Positions 1-7,816 of a stretch of DNA of 64,000 bases are shown here, in pieces. The translations under genes were made by a program, and so were the position numbers. Origin of the DNA: Hydrogenimonas sp. (GTDB lineage: Bacteria; Campylobacterota; Campylobacteria; Campylobacterales; Hydrogenimonadaceae); the NCBI GenBank assembly GCA_003978765.1, contig QNYO01000007.1, forward strand, positions 1 through 64,000, read 5' to 3'. Below the pieces are notes generated by a model, which was given only the letters and a program-made list of their open reading frames with translations, ran no database searches and was not told the DNA's origin. How positions within the stretch are numbered: the stretch's first letter is position 1; each line of letters starts with the position of its first letter.

Positions 1-205
1 CAAACAGAAAATGGAGCTGTTTGTGGTCAAAGTTTAGCAAGAAAAAGTGGTTACCATTGATCTTGATAAATGGCAACACTAACGATATGATCGTCACAAG
101 TCCAAAGAGCCAATACCGTTTGTAGCGGTATGGTACCCACCCCTCTAAAGATGTACCTCTGCTACCTTTGGTGTTGGTTGCTTGATGGATTGATTGTGTT
201 GCCAC
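1..205 (-). CDS. ccoG: CcoG (FixG/RdxA-like) cytochrome oxidase accessory protein, N-terminal part only
   Basis: Not in the ORF track because the left window edge cuts it. On the minus strand a GTG at 205-203 opens a frame starting VATQSIHQATNTKG and running into WVPYRYKRYWLFG, a first membrane helix, then PFIKINGNHFFLLNFDHKQ. That last stretch is characteristic of the CcoG family just before its second helix. CcoG is a membrane protein with ferredoxin-type clusters that reduces copper for cbb3 oxidase assembly in the systems where it has been studied. It is the last visible gene of the cco operon, 16 bases after the DUF4006-like gene. The GTG start is inferred from an AGAGGGTAGG stretch upstream. 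The remaining domains lie outside the window. Confidence 0.85.
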   Translation of the reverse strand, partial: MATQSIHQATNTKGSRGTSLEGWVPYRYKRYWLFGLVTIISLVLPFIKINGNHFFLLNFDHKQLHFLF

Positions 206-221
206 TTTGATAACCTACCCT

Positions 222-485
222 CTATTTTTCAAATTGATATTGATGTTTTGTATCCCCACCAACTGGTGCACCATGAACCACAACGTGTGCTTCATTTGAA
301 AGATCAGAACCGATCATCTTGATTCCCAATGGATCTTTGATCTCATACGATTGCTGTGCGGTTGCTTGCTGTGTCTCAATTGCTGCATATGTCAAGCCTC
401 CAAGAATAGAGAGCAGTAGTACTGTTGCAACCAACATACCAGTAATGCCATGAAGTCCAAATGCGCTTCCTTGTTTTTCCATCAT
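222..485 (-). CDS. DUF4006-like small membrane protein of the cbb3 operon
   Basis: An 87-residue protein with one predicted membrane helix near residues 12-34 and a short polar tail facing one side of the membrane. It lies between ccoP and ccoG in a tight operon. In length, position and N-terminal pattern (FGLHGITGMLVA) it resembles DUF4006, a small family I know from campylobacterotal cco operons. That assignment is from memory and unsearched. Two adjacent ATGs can serve as start; the second (482) lies six bases after an AAGGAG and may be the true one. No function is known. The context suggests a part in oxidase assembly or stability. Confidence 0.75.
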   Translation of the reverse strand: MMEKQGSAFGLHGITGMLVATVLLLSILGGLTYAAIETQQATAQQSYEIKDPLGIKMIGSDLSNEAHVVVHGAPVGGDTKHQYQFEK

Positions 486-492
486 CTACTCC

Positions 493-1317
493 TTATTCAC
501 TACGAGAGAGGCTAAGAATATAGGCACCGACAGCTTTCTCTTGAATTGGTGTCAAACGACCTTTAAAGCTTACCATCTTACCAATATAGCCTTTCTTACC
601 ACGCTCAAGAACATCAGCAACAAATGCTGGCGAACCATACTTGGTAAGATCCGGTGCCATACCACCCATACCTTTACCATCCATACCGTGACATCCTGCA
701 CAAACACCAAACTCTGCAGGCATCTCACCCTTCATACCGTTAGCAACATACTCTGCAACTTTCTTAGCAGCATCTCCACTAAGCATTCCAGCAGGCATCT
801 CACCCATTGGATAACCAAGCCCTTTTGAACCATTTTGAATTGTTGCAAGAACACCTGCAGCAGATCCCCATACGGTTAAGTCAGCGGCTTTACCACCCAT
901 ACCATCACCAGCGATACCATGGCATGGTGCACACTGAACAAGGAAGATTCCCTCACCCATCTCTTGAAGTGTCTGATCATCCGCATCTGCCCATTTGCTT
1001 TCAAACATCGCTGTATGTGCAGCGACCTCTTCATTATACTCACCAATTTGAGAATAGGCATCAACAGGATACCCCATTGTCCAATACCAAAGTCCCCAAA
1101 TCATTGTGCCAAGGAATGTGTATGCCCATCCTGATGGCAACTCATTTTTATACTCACCGATCCCATCCCAGTTCTCATCTGCAAGCTCACCGGTTGACTT
1201 ATCGGTTTTCATCTGCTTGATATATTTACCAGCAACGAACACCGTTAAGAAGAATATGATAACCGCTGCGAGCAGGGCGAGCTGGTTAATATTATCTTGA
1301 AAGATATTACTGTTCAT
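493..1317 (-). CDS. ccoP: Cytochrome cbb3 oxidase subunit III (dihaem cytochrome c)
   Basis: CcoP passes electrons from soluble or membrane cytochromes to CcoO/CcoN. The 274-residue protein has two N-terminal membrane helices (about residues 12-30 and 63-83). A periplasmic domain follows with two CxxCH haem c sites, CAPCHG and CAGCHG, each trailed by a methionine-bearing segment (MPAGM, GKMVSFKG). It overlaps ccoQ by four bases (ATGA), which implies translational coupling. Length and order fit campylobacterotal CcoP. Nothing looks broken. Confidence 0.97.
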   Translation of the reverse strand: MNSNIFQDNINQLALLAAVIIFFLTVFVAGKYIKQMKTDKSTGELADENWDGIGEYKNELPSGWAYTFLGTMIWGLWYWTMGYPVDAYSQIGEYNEEVAAHTAMFESKWADADDQTLQEMGEGIFLVQCAPCHGIAGDGMGGKAADLTVWGSAAGVLATIQNGSKGLGYPMGEMPAGMLSGDAAKKVAEYVANGMKGEMPAEFGVCAGCHGMDGKGMGGMAPDLTKYGSPAFVADVLERGKKGYIGKMVSFKGRLTPIQEKAVGAYILSLSRSE

Positions 1318-1541
1318 GACTGCTCCTTGTTTTCTTTCGTCTCGTCAGTTCCCTTATCGTTCGGTTCAACTGGCGTGGCATCGATTTCATCATCCAACGC
1401 CAATTTACCGTACTTCTCATAATTCCGTGTACCCTTCTTTTCTGCACGGTAGAGATGCAGGATATAGGCATACAGTACGACAACCAAAAAGAGGGTGAAG
1501 AAAAAGTATCCATACGCCTGCAACTCTCGAATATTTTCCAT
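1314..1541 (-). CDS. ccoQ: Cytochrome cbb3 oxidase subunit CcoQ (FixQ)
   Basis: A 75-residue protein with one membrane helix (residues 9-30) and a charged cytoplasmic tail ending in a run of Glu, Lys and Asp. It sits between ccoO and ccoP, as CcoQ does in cbb3 operons. CcoQ is thought to stabilise the complex. It overlaps ccoP by four bases and starts eight bases after ccoO. The longer-than-minimal acidic tail is the only peculiarity. A minus-strand frame at 1307-1513 covering the same bases is a shadow. Confidence 0.93.
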   Translation of the reverse strand: MENIRELQAYGYFFFTLFLVVVLYAYILHLYRAEKKGTRNYEKYGKLALDDEIDATPVEPNDKGTDETKENKEQS

Positions 1542-1549
1542 GCTAATCC

Positions 1550-2215
1550 TTAACGGAGGCTATTTAGATAGGCAATCAATGCAACAATTTCAGGAATTTC
1601 ACCACGTTCAACAGCCTCTTTAACATCCTTGTTTTTCATATCGGCTGCAATCTTCTTCGCATCTTCAAGTGCCTGTTTTTTCGCCTCTTCCCAGCTTCCA
1701 AGTTTGGTAAAGCCTGGCTGATCGTACGGAACATTAAAGACTTTTTTAACAGTCAAAGCTTCAGCATAAGCAGTCTCAAGATCGGCATTTTGTGTAAACA
1801 TATGTTTATAAGCTGGCATAATTGATCCAGGTACAACAGATGTTGGTTCCCACATATGGTTCTCATGCCAATCGGTTGTACGATACTCACCAACACGGTG
1901 CAAATCTGGTCCTGTTCGCTTCGATCCCCAAAGGAACGGACGGTCATACGCATACTCTCCACTCAAACTATATGGACCATAGCGGTCAGTCTCTGACTTA
2001 AATGGTCGGATGAGCTGTGAATGGCATGCATTACAGCTATCTTTAATATAGACATGACGTCCAGCAAGCTGGAGCAGCGTATATGGCTGCGTTCCTGCTA
2101 CTGGTCGAGAGGCTTGTGCAAAATCGGGTACAATCTCAATTAGTCCGGCAAATGCGATAACAAGAAAGACACCCACTGAAAAGAAAAATGGTCGTTGTTC
2201 TAGCCAATGAAACAT
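1550..2215 (-). CDS. ccoO: Cytochrome cbb3 oxidase subunit II (monohaem cytochrome c)
   Basis: CcoO carries one haem c and sits between CcoP and the catalytic subunit. Visible features are an N-terminal membrane anchor (about residues 8-30), a CNACHSQ haem site near residue 70 and the PGSIMPAYKHMF segment that supplies the axial methionine. The 221 residues match the family. It lies 11 bases downstream of ccoN with a purine-rich GGGGG ribosome-binding stretch. Confidence 0.97.
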   Translation of the reverse strand: MFHWLEQRPFFFSVGVFLVIAFAGLIEIVPDFAQASRPVAGTQPYTLLQLAGRHVYIKDSCNACHSQLIRPFKSETDRYGPYSLSGEYAYDRPFLWGSKRTGPDLHRVGEYRTTDWHENHMWEPTSVVPGSIMPAYKHMFTQNADLETAYAEALTVKKVFNVPYDQPGFTKLGSWEEAKKQALEDAKKIAADMKNKDVKEAVERGEIPEIVALIAYLNSLR

Positions 2216-2226
2216 TCCAGACCCCC

Positions 2227-3690
2227 TTATGCGCCCATTGGTGATGCAAATGCTGGCTCTTTTTCGAGCACTTTGTCACTTTGCATTGTTTTATAGAAGT
2301 TGTATGCCCACATGAAGAGACCAGTGACATACAACAATCCACCAATCGCACGAATTGTATAGTACGGATGCAGAACCGTTACAGTATCGATGAATGAGTA
2401 AGCGAGGTTACCATACTGGTCAACTGCACGCCACATCATACCTTGTGTAATACCTGCAATCCACATGCTTGAGAAGTAGAGAACAATACCAGTTGTCTGC
2501 AACCAGAACTGCATCTCCATCAACTTACGGCTATAGATTTCACGTTTAAAGTAGCGTGGTGCCATATGAAGAATTGCGGCAATAACCATAAATCCAACCC
2601 AACCGAGTGTACCATCATGGACGTGTCCTGGAATCCAGTCAGTGAAGTGTGCCAATGCGTTAACCGATTTAATCGCCTGAATTGGACCTTCAAGTGTTGA
2701 GAGCATATAGAATGTTGATGCAAGAACCATAAACTTAATGAGTGGAGACTCTTTAAGCTGATTCCATTCACCCTTCATTGTCAAGAGCATGTTAATTGCT
2801 GAACCCCATGAAGGAAGGATAAGAATAACAGAGAAGACAGACCCCATAGTCTGCATCCAATCAGGTACAGTTGAGTAGATCAAGTGGTGTCCACCAGCCC
2901 AAAGATAGACAAACATCAAACCCCAGAAAGAGAGAAGAGAGAGTTTATAAGAGAAGACTGGCTGACCTGACTCTTTTGGAAGATAGTAGTAGATCATTGC
3001 AACAATTGGAACTGTAAAGACAAATGCAACCGCATTGTGTCCATACCACCACTGAACCAATGCATCGTTCGTTCCTGAATACATCGAAACAGAATGGTAC
3101 CATTTACCCATACCTGTTACAAAGTAGGTTGGAACTTCCATATTGTTAAAGAGATAGAGCATTGCAACACCAAGGAAGAATGCAATAAAGTACCACATAG
3201 AGATGTAGAGTGTCTTTTCACGGCGCATACCGATCATACCAAACATTGCCATACCAAAAAGTACCCATACAACAACAGTCAGAACATCGAGTGGCCACTC
3301 CATCTCAGCATACTCTTTAGAGGTTGTAATCCCCATTAACTCTGTTGTCACCATCAATGCTGCAAGAAGCAGATAGAGCCAAAAATGGGCTTTTGCCAAC
3401 CCATGCACAAAACTATTCTCTTTCAGAGAAACTTTCAATGTTCGTTGTGCAATATAGTACATTGCCGCCCAAATTCCACTCAATGTAAAACCAAATGCTA
3501 CAACATTGGTATGAATTGGTCGAAGACGGCTAAATGTTCCATACTGTCCAAACCATTCATTCATGCCTGGGAATGCCAATTCAAAGGCAATATATGTACC
3601 AATCGACATACCGACAATACCAAAAATGATTGCAAGGTACGCAAACCATTTGGATACGGTATAGTCGTATTCCAACCCTGCATTTTGCAT
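2227..3690 (-). CDS. ccoN: Cytochrome cbb3 oxidase catalytic subunit I
   Basis: The haem-copper oxygen-reducing subunit of the high-affinity cbb3 oxidase. The 487 residues hold about twelve membrane helices. Metal-site histidines are visible in RPIHTNVVAFG, WWYGHNAVAF, the GGHHLIYSTVPDW pair (CuB region) and HFTDWIPGHVHDGT (haem ligands). It is the first gene of the operon, with a strong AAGGAGG ribosome-binding site. Its promoter region carries an FNR-like box and tandem repeats (see those entries). cbb3 oxidases work at low oxygen, consistent with a microaerobic lifestyle. Confidence 0.98.
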   Translation of the reverse strand: MQNAGLEYDYTVSKWFAYLAIIFGIVGMSIGTYIAFELAFPGMNEWFGQYGTFSRLRPIHTNVVAFGFTLSGIWAAMYYIAQRTLKVSLKENSFVHGLAKAHFWLYLLLAALMVTTELMGITTSKEYAEMEWPLDVLTVVVWVLFGMAMFGMIGMRREKTLYISMWYFIAFFLGVAMLYLFNNMEVPTYFVTGMGKWYHSVSMYSGTNDALVQWWYGHNAVAFVFTVPIVAMIYYYLPKESGQPVFSYKLSLLSFWGLMFVYLWAGGHHLIYSTVPDWMQTMGSVFSVILILPSWGSAINMLLTMKGEWNQLKESPLIKFMVLASTFYMLSTLEGPIQAIKSVNALAHFTDWIPGHVHDGTLGWVGFMVIAAILHMAPRYFKREIYSRKLMEMQFWLQTTGIVLYFSSMWIAGITQGMMWRAVDQYGNLAYSFIDTVTVLHPYYTIRAIGGLLYVTGLFMWAYNFYKTMQSDKVLEKEPAFASPMGA

Positions 3691-3714
3691 GCAAACCTCC
3701 TTAATTTAATGATC

Positions 3715-3728
3715 TTGATACCAATCAA
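3715..3728. promoter_or_regulatory. Perfect FNR/CRP-type box upstream of ccoN
   Basis: TTGATACCAATCAA is an exact match to the FNR consensus TTGAT-N4-ATCAA. It ends 25 bases before the ccoN start codon, closer than the usual activator position near -41. If transcription starts just upstream, as the AT-rich repeats suggest, a bound regulator would sit at or after the start site and repress. The binding protein is inferred, not seen in the window. Confidence 0.75.
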
Positions 3729-3729
3729 G

Positions 3730-3773
3730 AGAATATTACAAGAATATTACAGTGACATCATAGTGACATTTTT
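3730..3773. repeat. Two sets of 11-bp tandem repeats in the ccoN promoter region
   Basis: AGAATATTACA occurs twice back to back (3730-3740, 3741-3751). Directly next comes GTGACAT, repeated at an 11-base step (3752, 3763). On the coding strand these read TGTAATATTCT twice and ATGTCAC twice. An 11-base period is one DNA helical turn and is typical of OmpR/PhoB-family binding sites. The TGTAATAT units also resemble extended -10 boxes. The regulator is unknown. Confidence 0.7.
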
Positions 3774-3839
3774 ATGAAGGTAGGCTTAAAAACTGTTAAC
3801 AATAAATTAACTTTTTTTCTAAGAAAAATTTTATATTAA

Positions 3840-3866
3840 GAGCACCAGATCGAGCATCTGGTACTC
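3840..3866 (-). terminator. Hairpin after the copper receptor gene
   Basis: GAGCACCAGAT and ATCTGGTACTC form an 11-bp stem (one G-T type mismatch) around CGAGC, starting about ten bases past the receptor stop codon on the minus strand. An AT-rich, T-containing stretch follows. Probably an intrinsic terminator separating the receptor from the cco operon. Confidence 0.7.
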
Positions 3867-3875
3867 TCTGTTCTT

Positions 3876-5870
3876 TTAGAAGTGGTATGTAAGATGACAG
3901 TAGTAGTAGCGTCCTGGTTCATTTAGTAACATAGGTAGATCATTGCTACCTGTCACAAGTGTCATATCGGCATATGTATTGGTGACAGCATAGGTACGTC
4001 CAAAAAGATTATCGATACCAACAGTTGCTTCAAAGCTTTTTGTTATATTTTTCTTAACTTTTAGATCAAAAACCGTGTATCCTGAAAGCTCCTGCTCATT
4101 ATTATCAGCATCATAATCTTTCCATCCGCTTGCAGCAGTCATACTTAATTTTATCATTAATGTATCACTATAATCATAGGTAAGTGCCATATTCCCTTTT
4201 AAAGGTGGAATATTTGGCATATCGGTATCTGTTTGACCTATCAGAGGATGATCTTTCTTACCACGCATATAGAGTGCACCAAAATCGATAGAGAGGTTAT
4301 CTGTTACTAAGTAGGTTCCATCCAGCGTCATACCATAGAGCTTGGCATCGACATTTTCATACTTATTCTCGACTTGACTACTATTAAAAGCGATGAAATT
4401 TTTTAAACGACTATAGAAGAGTTTCCCTTTGACAAACATACGTGTCAACTCTTTTTCAACACCCATATCTGCTTCATAATTTGTTGTCTGTTCGAGTGTT
4501 GGAGTTCCGATATAGATCCCTGTCTTATCTTGAAAATACAACTCTTTTCCATCGGGAACTCTTGTCGATTTTCCAACGCCTGCAAAGAGTTTTGTCGTCT
4601 CATTTAGATGATAGCTACCAAAGAGAAATCCACTGAAAGCGTTATACTCTTTTGCTTGGATAGTAGGGTCAGCATTACTGACTGATGTATCATCATATCG
4701 TAAACCTACCTGCATCTCTACACGCCCAAAAGATCTATCATACTCAGTAAAGAGAGCACGATTTTTTGTTTCAGCATAGTTGATACTCAATATACCTGTC
4801 GAATACTCTCCATGCCACTTTCGCTTGCTTGCATCAACACCATAAAAGAGAGTTCCATCTGCCCAGTCGATACTATTTTTAACTTTTCCACCATAGATAC
4901 GAGAGTCCATTACATTTTCCATCACCATATTCATCATCTCTGCTGAGAGACGATAGTAGGTTCCCATAGGGTGATAGACCCATGCATTGTAAAATTCAAA
5001 ATCCAACTCTTTTGAATATTTTCCTAAATTATAAATAATATATTTTGTATTAAAAATATCGGAATTATCCTTAAGCGCATCCATGGGAGAGTTGGGATAG
5101 AGAATATCTTCACTTCGGTTCACTGTATAACTGATTCGAAACTCTTGATTATCAGCCACATTGGCATAAAGTTTCATAAGTGCTGTCTTTTTGGTATAGG
5201 CATCCATATCATGATAGTCTGGTGCATATTTTCTTCCAAGCTGGTCAGGATGTGTTGCCACATAAGCATCCACTTGTTCAGCCAATGTACGACCATCTCC
5301 ATCTCGATATTGACCACTACTCTCTCTAGAAGCCCCAATAAAAAGTCTTATAGAATCATTCCCTCCACTTGCTTCGACACCGATTTTCCGATAACCCCAA
5401 CTTCCGATATTAAGATTTGCCTCACCCTGAAATGTCTGACTGGGTGCACGTGTCTCAATCTCGACAAGACCACTCAACGTACCGAAGTTTTCGACATCAT
5501 ACGGTCCCTCTTTAACAATAATAGTTTCTATATTACTTGCAAGCACATGGGATATAGGGGGGTCCATTCGGTTGGGACATCCTCCATAAATTTTTCCCCC
5601 ATCAATCAAAACATTAATATTATCTTTACGCATCCCTCGCAAAATAATATCATTGGCAATACCACTACGTCGAATTAACTGAATACTTGGATCAATTTTA
5701 TAGAGAGCCTCTGCTATATCAGCCGATCGCACCTCTTCACCAGCAACATCTTTAACAACTGAAGTGGTGATTGTTTCTTCAACTGTTACAGCATCCAGTC
5801 TAATATCTTCAGCATACAATAAAGAAGCAGTCATTGATGAGAGCAGGAGAAACGATTGTGCAGTTTTCAT
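3876..5870 (-). CDS. TonB-dependent outer-membrane receptor, OprC/NosA-like, probably copper
   Basis: A 664-residue outer-membrane receptor: signal peptide (about residues 1-20), plug domain (about 35-140) and a 22-strand-type barrel ending in aromatic YHF. The plug contains GGCPNRMDPP, so C98-x3-M102. A barrel loop contains H300-P-M302, followed by a methionine-rich EMMNMVMENVM. OprC of Pseudomonas binds copper through a CxxxM plus HxM site, and both halves are present here at matching relative positions. This supports copper import rather than siderophore uptake. It lies just upstream of the cbb3 operon, whose product needs copper. Expression is probably controlled through the structured leader described separately. 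The substrate is inferred from motifs. Family membership is firm. Confidence 0.88.
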   Translation of the reverse strand: MKTAQSFLLLSSMTASLLYAEDIRLDAVTVEETITTSVVKDVAGEEVRSADIAEALYKIDPSIQLIRRSGIANDIILRGMRKDNINVLIDGGKIYGGCPNRMDPPISHVLASNIETIIVKEGPYDVENFGTLSGLVEIETRAPSQTFQGEANLNIGSWGYRKIGVEASGGNDSIRLFIGASRESSGQYRDGDGRTLAEQVDAYVATHPDQLGRKYAPDYHDMDAYTKKTALMKLYANVADNQEFRISYTVNRSEDILYPNSPMDALKDNSDIFNTKYIIYNLGKYSKELDFEFYNAWVYHPMGTYYRLSAEMMNMVMENVMDSRIYGGKVKNSIDWADGTLFYGVDASKRKWHGEYSTGILSINYAETKNRALFTEYDRSFGRVEMQVGLRYDDTSVSNADPTIQAKEYNAFSGFLFGSYHLNETTKLFAGVGKSTRVPDGKELYFQDKTGIYIGTPTLEQTTNYEADMGVEKELTRMFVKGKLFYSRLKNFIAFNSSQVENKYENVDAKLYGMTLDGTYLVTDNLSIDFGALYMRGKKDHPLIGQTDTDMPNIPPLKGNMALTYDYSDTLMIKLSMTAASGWKDYDADNNEQELSGYTVFDLKVKKNITKSFEATVGIDNLFGRTYAVTNTYADMTLVTGSNDLPMLLNEPGRYYYCHLTYHF

Positions 5871-5950
5871 TGGGAATTTCCTTCTACAAGATTGTGAAAG
5901 ATGCCACCTCAGTAAGGAGTAGGAGCTTGAAGTGGCCTTAGAAGGAAATT
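5871..5950 (-). promoter_or_regulatory. Structured 5' leader of the copper receptor mRNA, sequestering the ribosome-binding site
   Basis: A perfect 12-bp inverted repeat (5875-5886 and 5939-5950; AATTTCCTTCTA / TAGAAGGAAATT) ends four bases before the start codon. Inside it, GCCACUUCA pairs with UGAGGUGGC in the RNA (nine pairs, one G-U), with a 16-base pyrimidine-rich loop. The 3' arm of the outer helix contains AGAAGGA, the only plausible Shine-Dalgarno sequence. Folded RNA would therefore block translation. It matches no riboswitch class I recognise. Confidence 0.65.
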
Positions 5951-5985
5951 ATAAAATAGTGATGTTAAGTTGGTGTTAATTTATC

Positions 5986-6014
5986 AAACGCGGATTGAGA
6001 GGTTATCCGCGTTT
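5986..6014 (-). terminator. Hairpin overlapping the carA stop codon
   Basis: AAACGCGGAT and ATCCGCGTTT form a perfect 10-bp stem with a nine-base loop. The carA TAA lies at the edge of one arm. A short T-rich run follows on the minus strand. Likely the terminator of the carA transcript. Confidence 0.7.
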
Positions 6015-7133
6015 AATCATCTCCAAAAACTGAGTAAAGACATAACGGCTTTCATGTGGTCCCGGTGAAGCCTCAGGGTGGTGTTGTACCGACATAATTG
6101 GACTCTCTTTATAGCGAACCCCTTCAATCGTTCCATCAAAGAGGTTGGTATGGGTCACTTCGGCAATTTCAGTAATGGCATCAGGTACATTGTAGTTATG
6201 GTTTTGTGCTGTAATCTCCACAGTACCTGTCACAACATTTTTCACAGGATGGTTACCACCATGGTGACCAAATTTGAGTTTATAGGTTTCATAGCCATGA
6301 GCAATAGAGAGAAGCTGGTGCCCCAAACAGATACCAAACATCGGTACTTTTGCTTCGATCAACTTTTTAATCTTCTCTTGCTCCTCTTTGAGAATCAATG
6401 GATCTCCAGGACCATTGGAGAGGAAAACACCATCAATTTCACCCGCTTGGTAACGCTGAATCAGCTCATCAACATCAACAGTATTGGGTACAACTTCAAC
6501 CTGCATACCTGCCTGTGTCAACTCATTTAGAATATTGCGTTTGACTCCAAAATCGAGTGCAACAATCTTTGCCTGTGGCTCTGGTACATCATTGTAGCAA
6601 TATTTGGTTGCATCATAATGACCCGTTGTATGAAGGTAAGCCTCTTTTGTGCTCACCATTTCGATATAGTTCACTTCACTAATATGTGGTGCTTCGGCAA
6701 GCATTTTAGCCAGTGTCTCTTTGTCACTTACCTCTGTGGAAGCGATCATCATCATCGCTCCCTCTTCACGCACCATCTTGGTCAAAAAGCGCGTATCAAT
6801 ATCACAGATTCCAAGCACACCAAACCGTTTGAGAAGCTCATGAAGAGGCTCTTCACTACGAAAATTTGATGGCATATCCTGATATTGACGAACAATAATT
6901 CCCTTACACCATGCCCCTTTTGACTCCATATCATCGGCATTACAGCCAACATTCCCAATCTCAGGCATGGTAAATGTTACAAACTGACCAGCATAACTTG
7001 GATCGGTTACAATCTCTTGATACCCTGTCATCGAGGTATTAAAGACGATTTCGCCAACCTGTGTTCCGTCAGCACCAAAGCTCTTGGCTTCTAAATAGGT
7101 TCCATTTTCAAGATAGATATAGATTGGTTGCAT
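6003..7133 (-). CDS. carA: Carbamoyl-phosphate synthase small (glutaminase) subunit
   Basis: CarA releases ammonia from glutamine for carbamoyl phosphate synthesis (arginine and pyrimidines). The 376 residues comprise the N-terminal CPSase small-chain domain (about 1-150) and a class I glutamine amidotransferase domain. The latter carries the nucleophile in FGICLGHQLL and the His-Glu pair in SVQHHPEASPGP. Its ATG shares one base with the stop of the DUF507 gene (TAATG), so the two are co-translated. carB is not in the window. Confidence 0.97.
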   Translation of the reverse strand: MQPIYIYLENGTYLEAKSFGADGTQVGEIVFNTSMTGYQEIVTDPSYAGQFVTFTMPEIGNVGCNADDMESKGAWCKGIIVRQYQDMPSNFRSEEPLHELLKRFGVLGICDIDTRFLTKMVREEGAMMMIASTEVSDKETLAKMLAEAPHISEVNYIEMVSTKEAYLHTTGHYDATKYCYNDVPEPQAKIVALDFGVKRNILNELTQAGMQVEVVPNTVDVDELIQRYQAGEIDGVFLSNGPGDPLILKEEQEKIKKLIEAKVPMFGICLGHQLLSIAHGYETYKLKFGHHGGNHPVKNVVTGTVEITAQNHNYNVPDAITEIAEVTHTNLFDGTIEGVRYKESPIMSVQHHPEASPGPHESRYVFTQFLEMIKRG

Positions 7134-7684
7134 TACATCATCCCCCGCTTGCGAAGCTCCTCTTCATAGAGGCGTTCAAAAATTAGATCATACTCATCTG
7201 TTCCTGGAATCAGTTTACGCTTATAGTGCGACATCTTCTCCAGTACAATATCCTCAATCTCTTCAAACGACTTCATATAGTCTTCAATCGCTTTAAAAAT
7301 AATCCCACGAACCTGATTCTCACTCACTGTATAATCGATCAGATCCTCTTCCCAAAGTTCATCTAAAATCTGATGTGAAAGGTTGCTATAGCGCTCTTCA
7401 ACATTGAGAATGACACCATACTCTGGTGCGAGCCGTTTTTTAATCATCCAAAAAAGTTGACGCACATCGGCACGCATAAATTCGATCTCATCCTCTTTCT
7501 CTTCAAGGAGCTCATTGACACGCTCTTCAAGTGCTCGCTCCTTCTTCACATCCTTTTCGATCACCTCTTTGGCTTTTGCAATCACCGGTTCAAGACCTTG
7601 TGTGATCTCTATAAAAGCTGCGTTCGCCAGATCGATTCCGATTTTATTGGCCATATAGGGTGCATGGGCTGAACTCAACTTCAT
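7133..7684 (-). CDS. DUF507 family protein
   Basis: A 183-residue, highly charged, mostly helical protein beginning MKLSSAHAPYMANKIGIDL. This pattern and length fit DUF507, a family I know from Campylobacterota and some deltaproteobacteria, where it often neighbours carA. A glutamate-rich coiled-coil stretch runs from about residue 45 to 70. No catalytic motif or signal peptide is visible. The function is unknown, and the overlap with carA says only that they share a transcript. Confidence 0.85.
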   Translation of the reverse strand: MKLSSAHAPYMANKIGIDLANAAFIEITQGLEPVIAKAKEVIEKDVKKERALEERVNELLEEKEDEIEFMRADVRQLFWMIKKRLAPEYGVILNVEERYSNLSHQILDELWEEDLIDYTVSENQVRGIIFKAIEDYMKSFEEIEDIVLEKMSHYKRKLIPGTDEYDLIFERLYEEELRKRGMM

Positions 7685-7816
7685 AACGCGCCTTTATGTT
7701 GTCCACTTTTTTAAGCGAACATAATTTTTTGAAAGTTTATCGAAAGTTTGGTAAGAGAGGAGTTAAAAGCAGAGAACTAAAGAGCAAAAGGATAAGAGGG
7801 TTATCCAGTTAACTCT

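Noticed and set aside
541-1300. Several plus-strand frames opposite ccoP
   Set aside because: They are antisense shadows of a gene with clear haem motifs; compositions are His/Ser/Thr-rich and no ribosome-binding sites support them.
5145-5678. 177-residue plus-strand frame opposite the copper receptor
   Set aside because: Shadow of the receptor's plug domain; no recognisable protein features.
5871-5950. Cobalamin or other known riboswitch upstream of the TonB-dependent receptor
   Set aside because: The element is under 100 bases and lacks the conserved cores of the classes I know.
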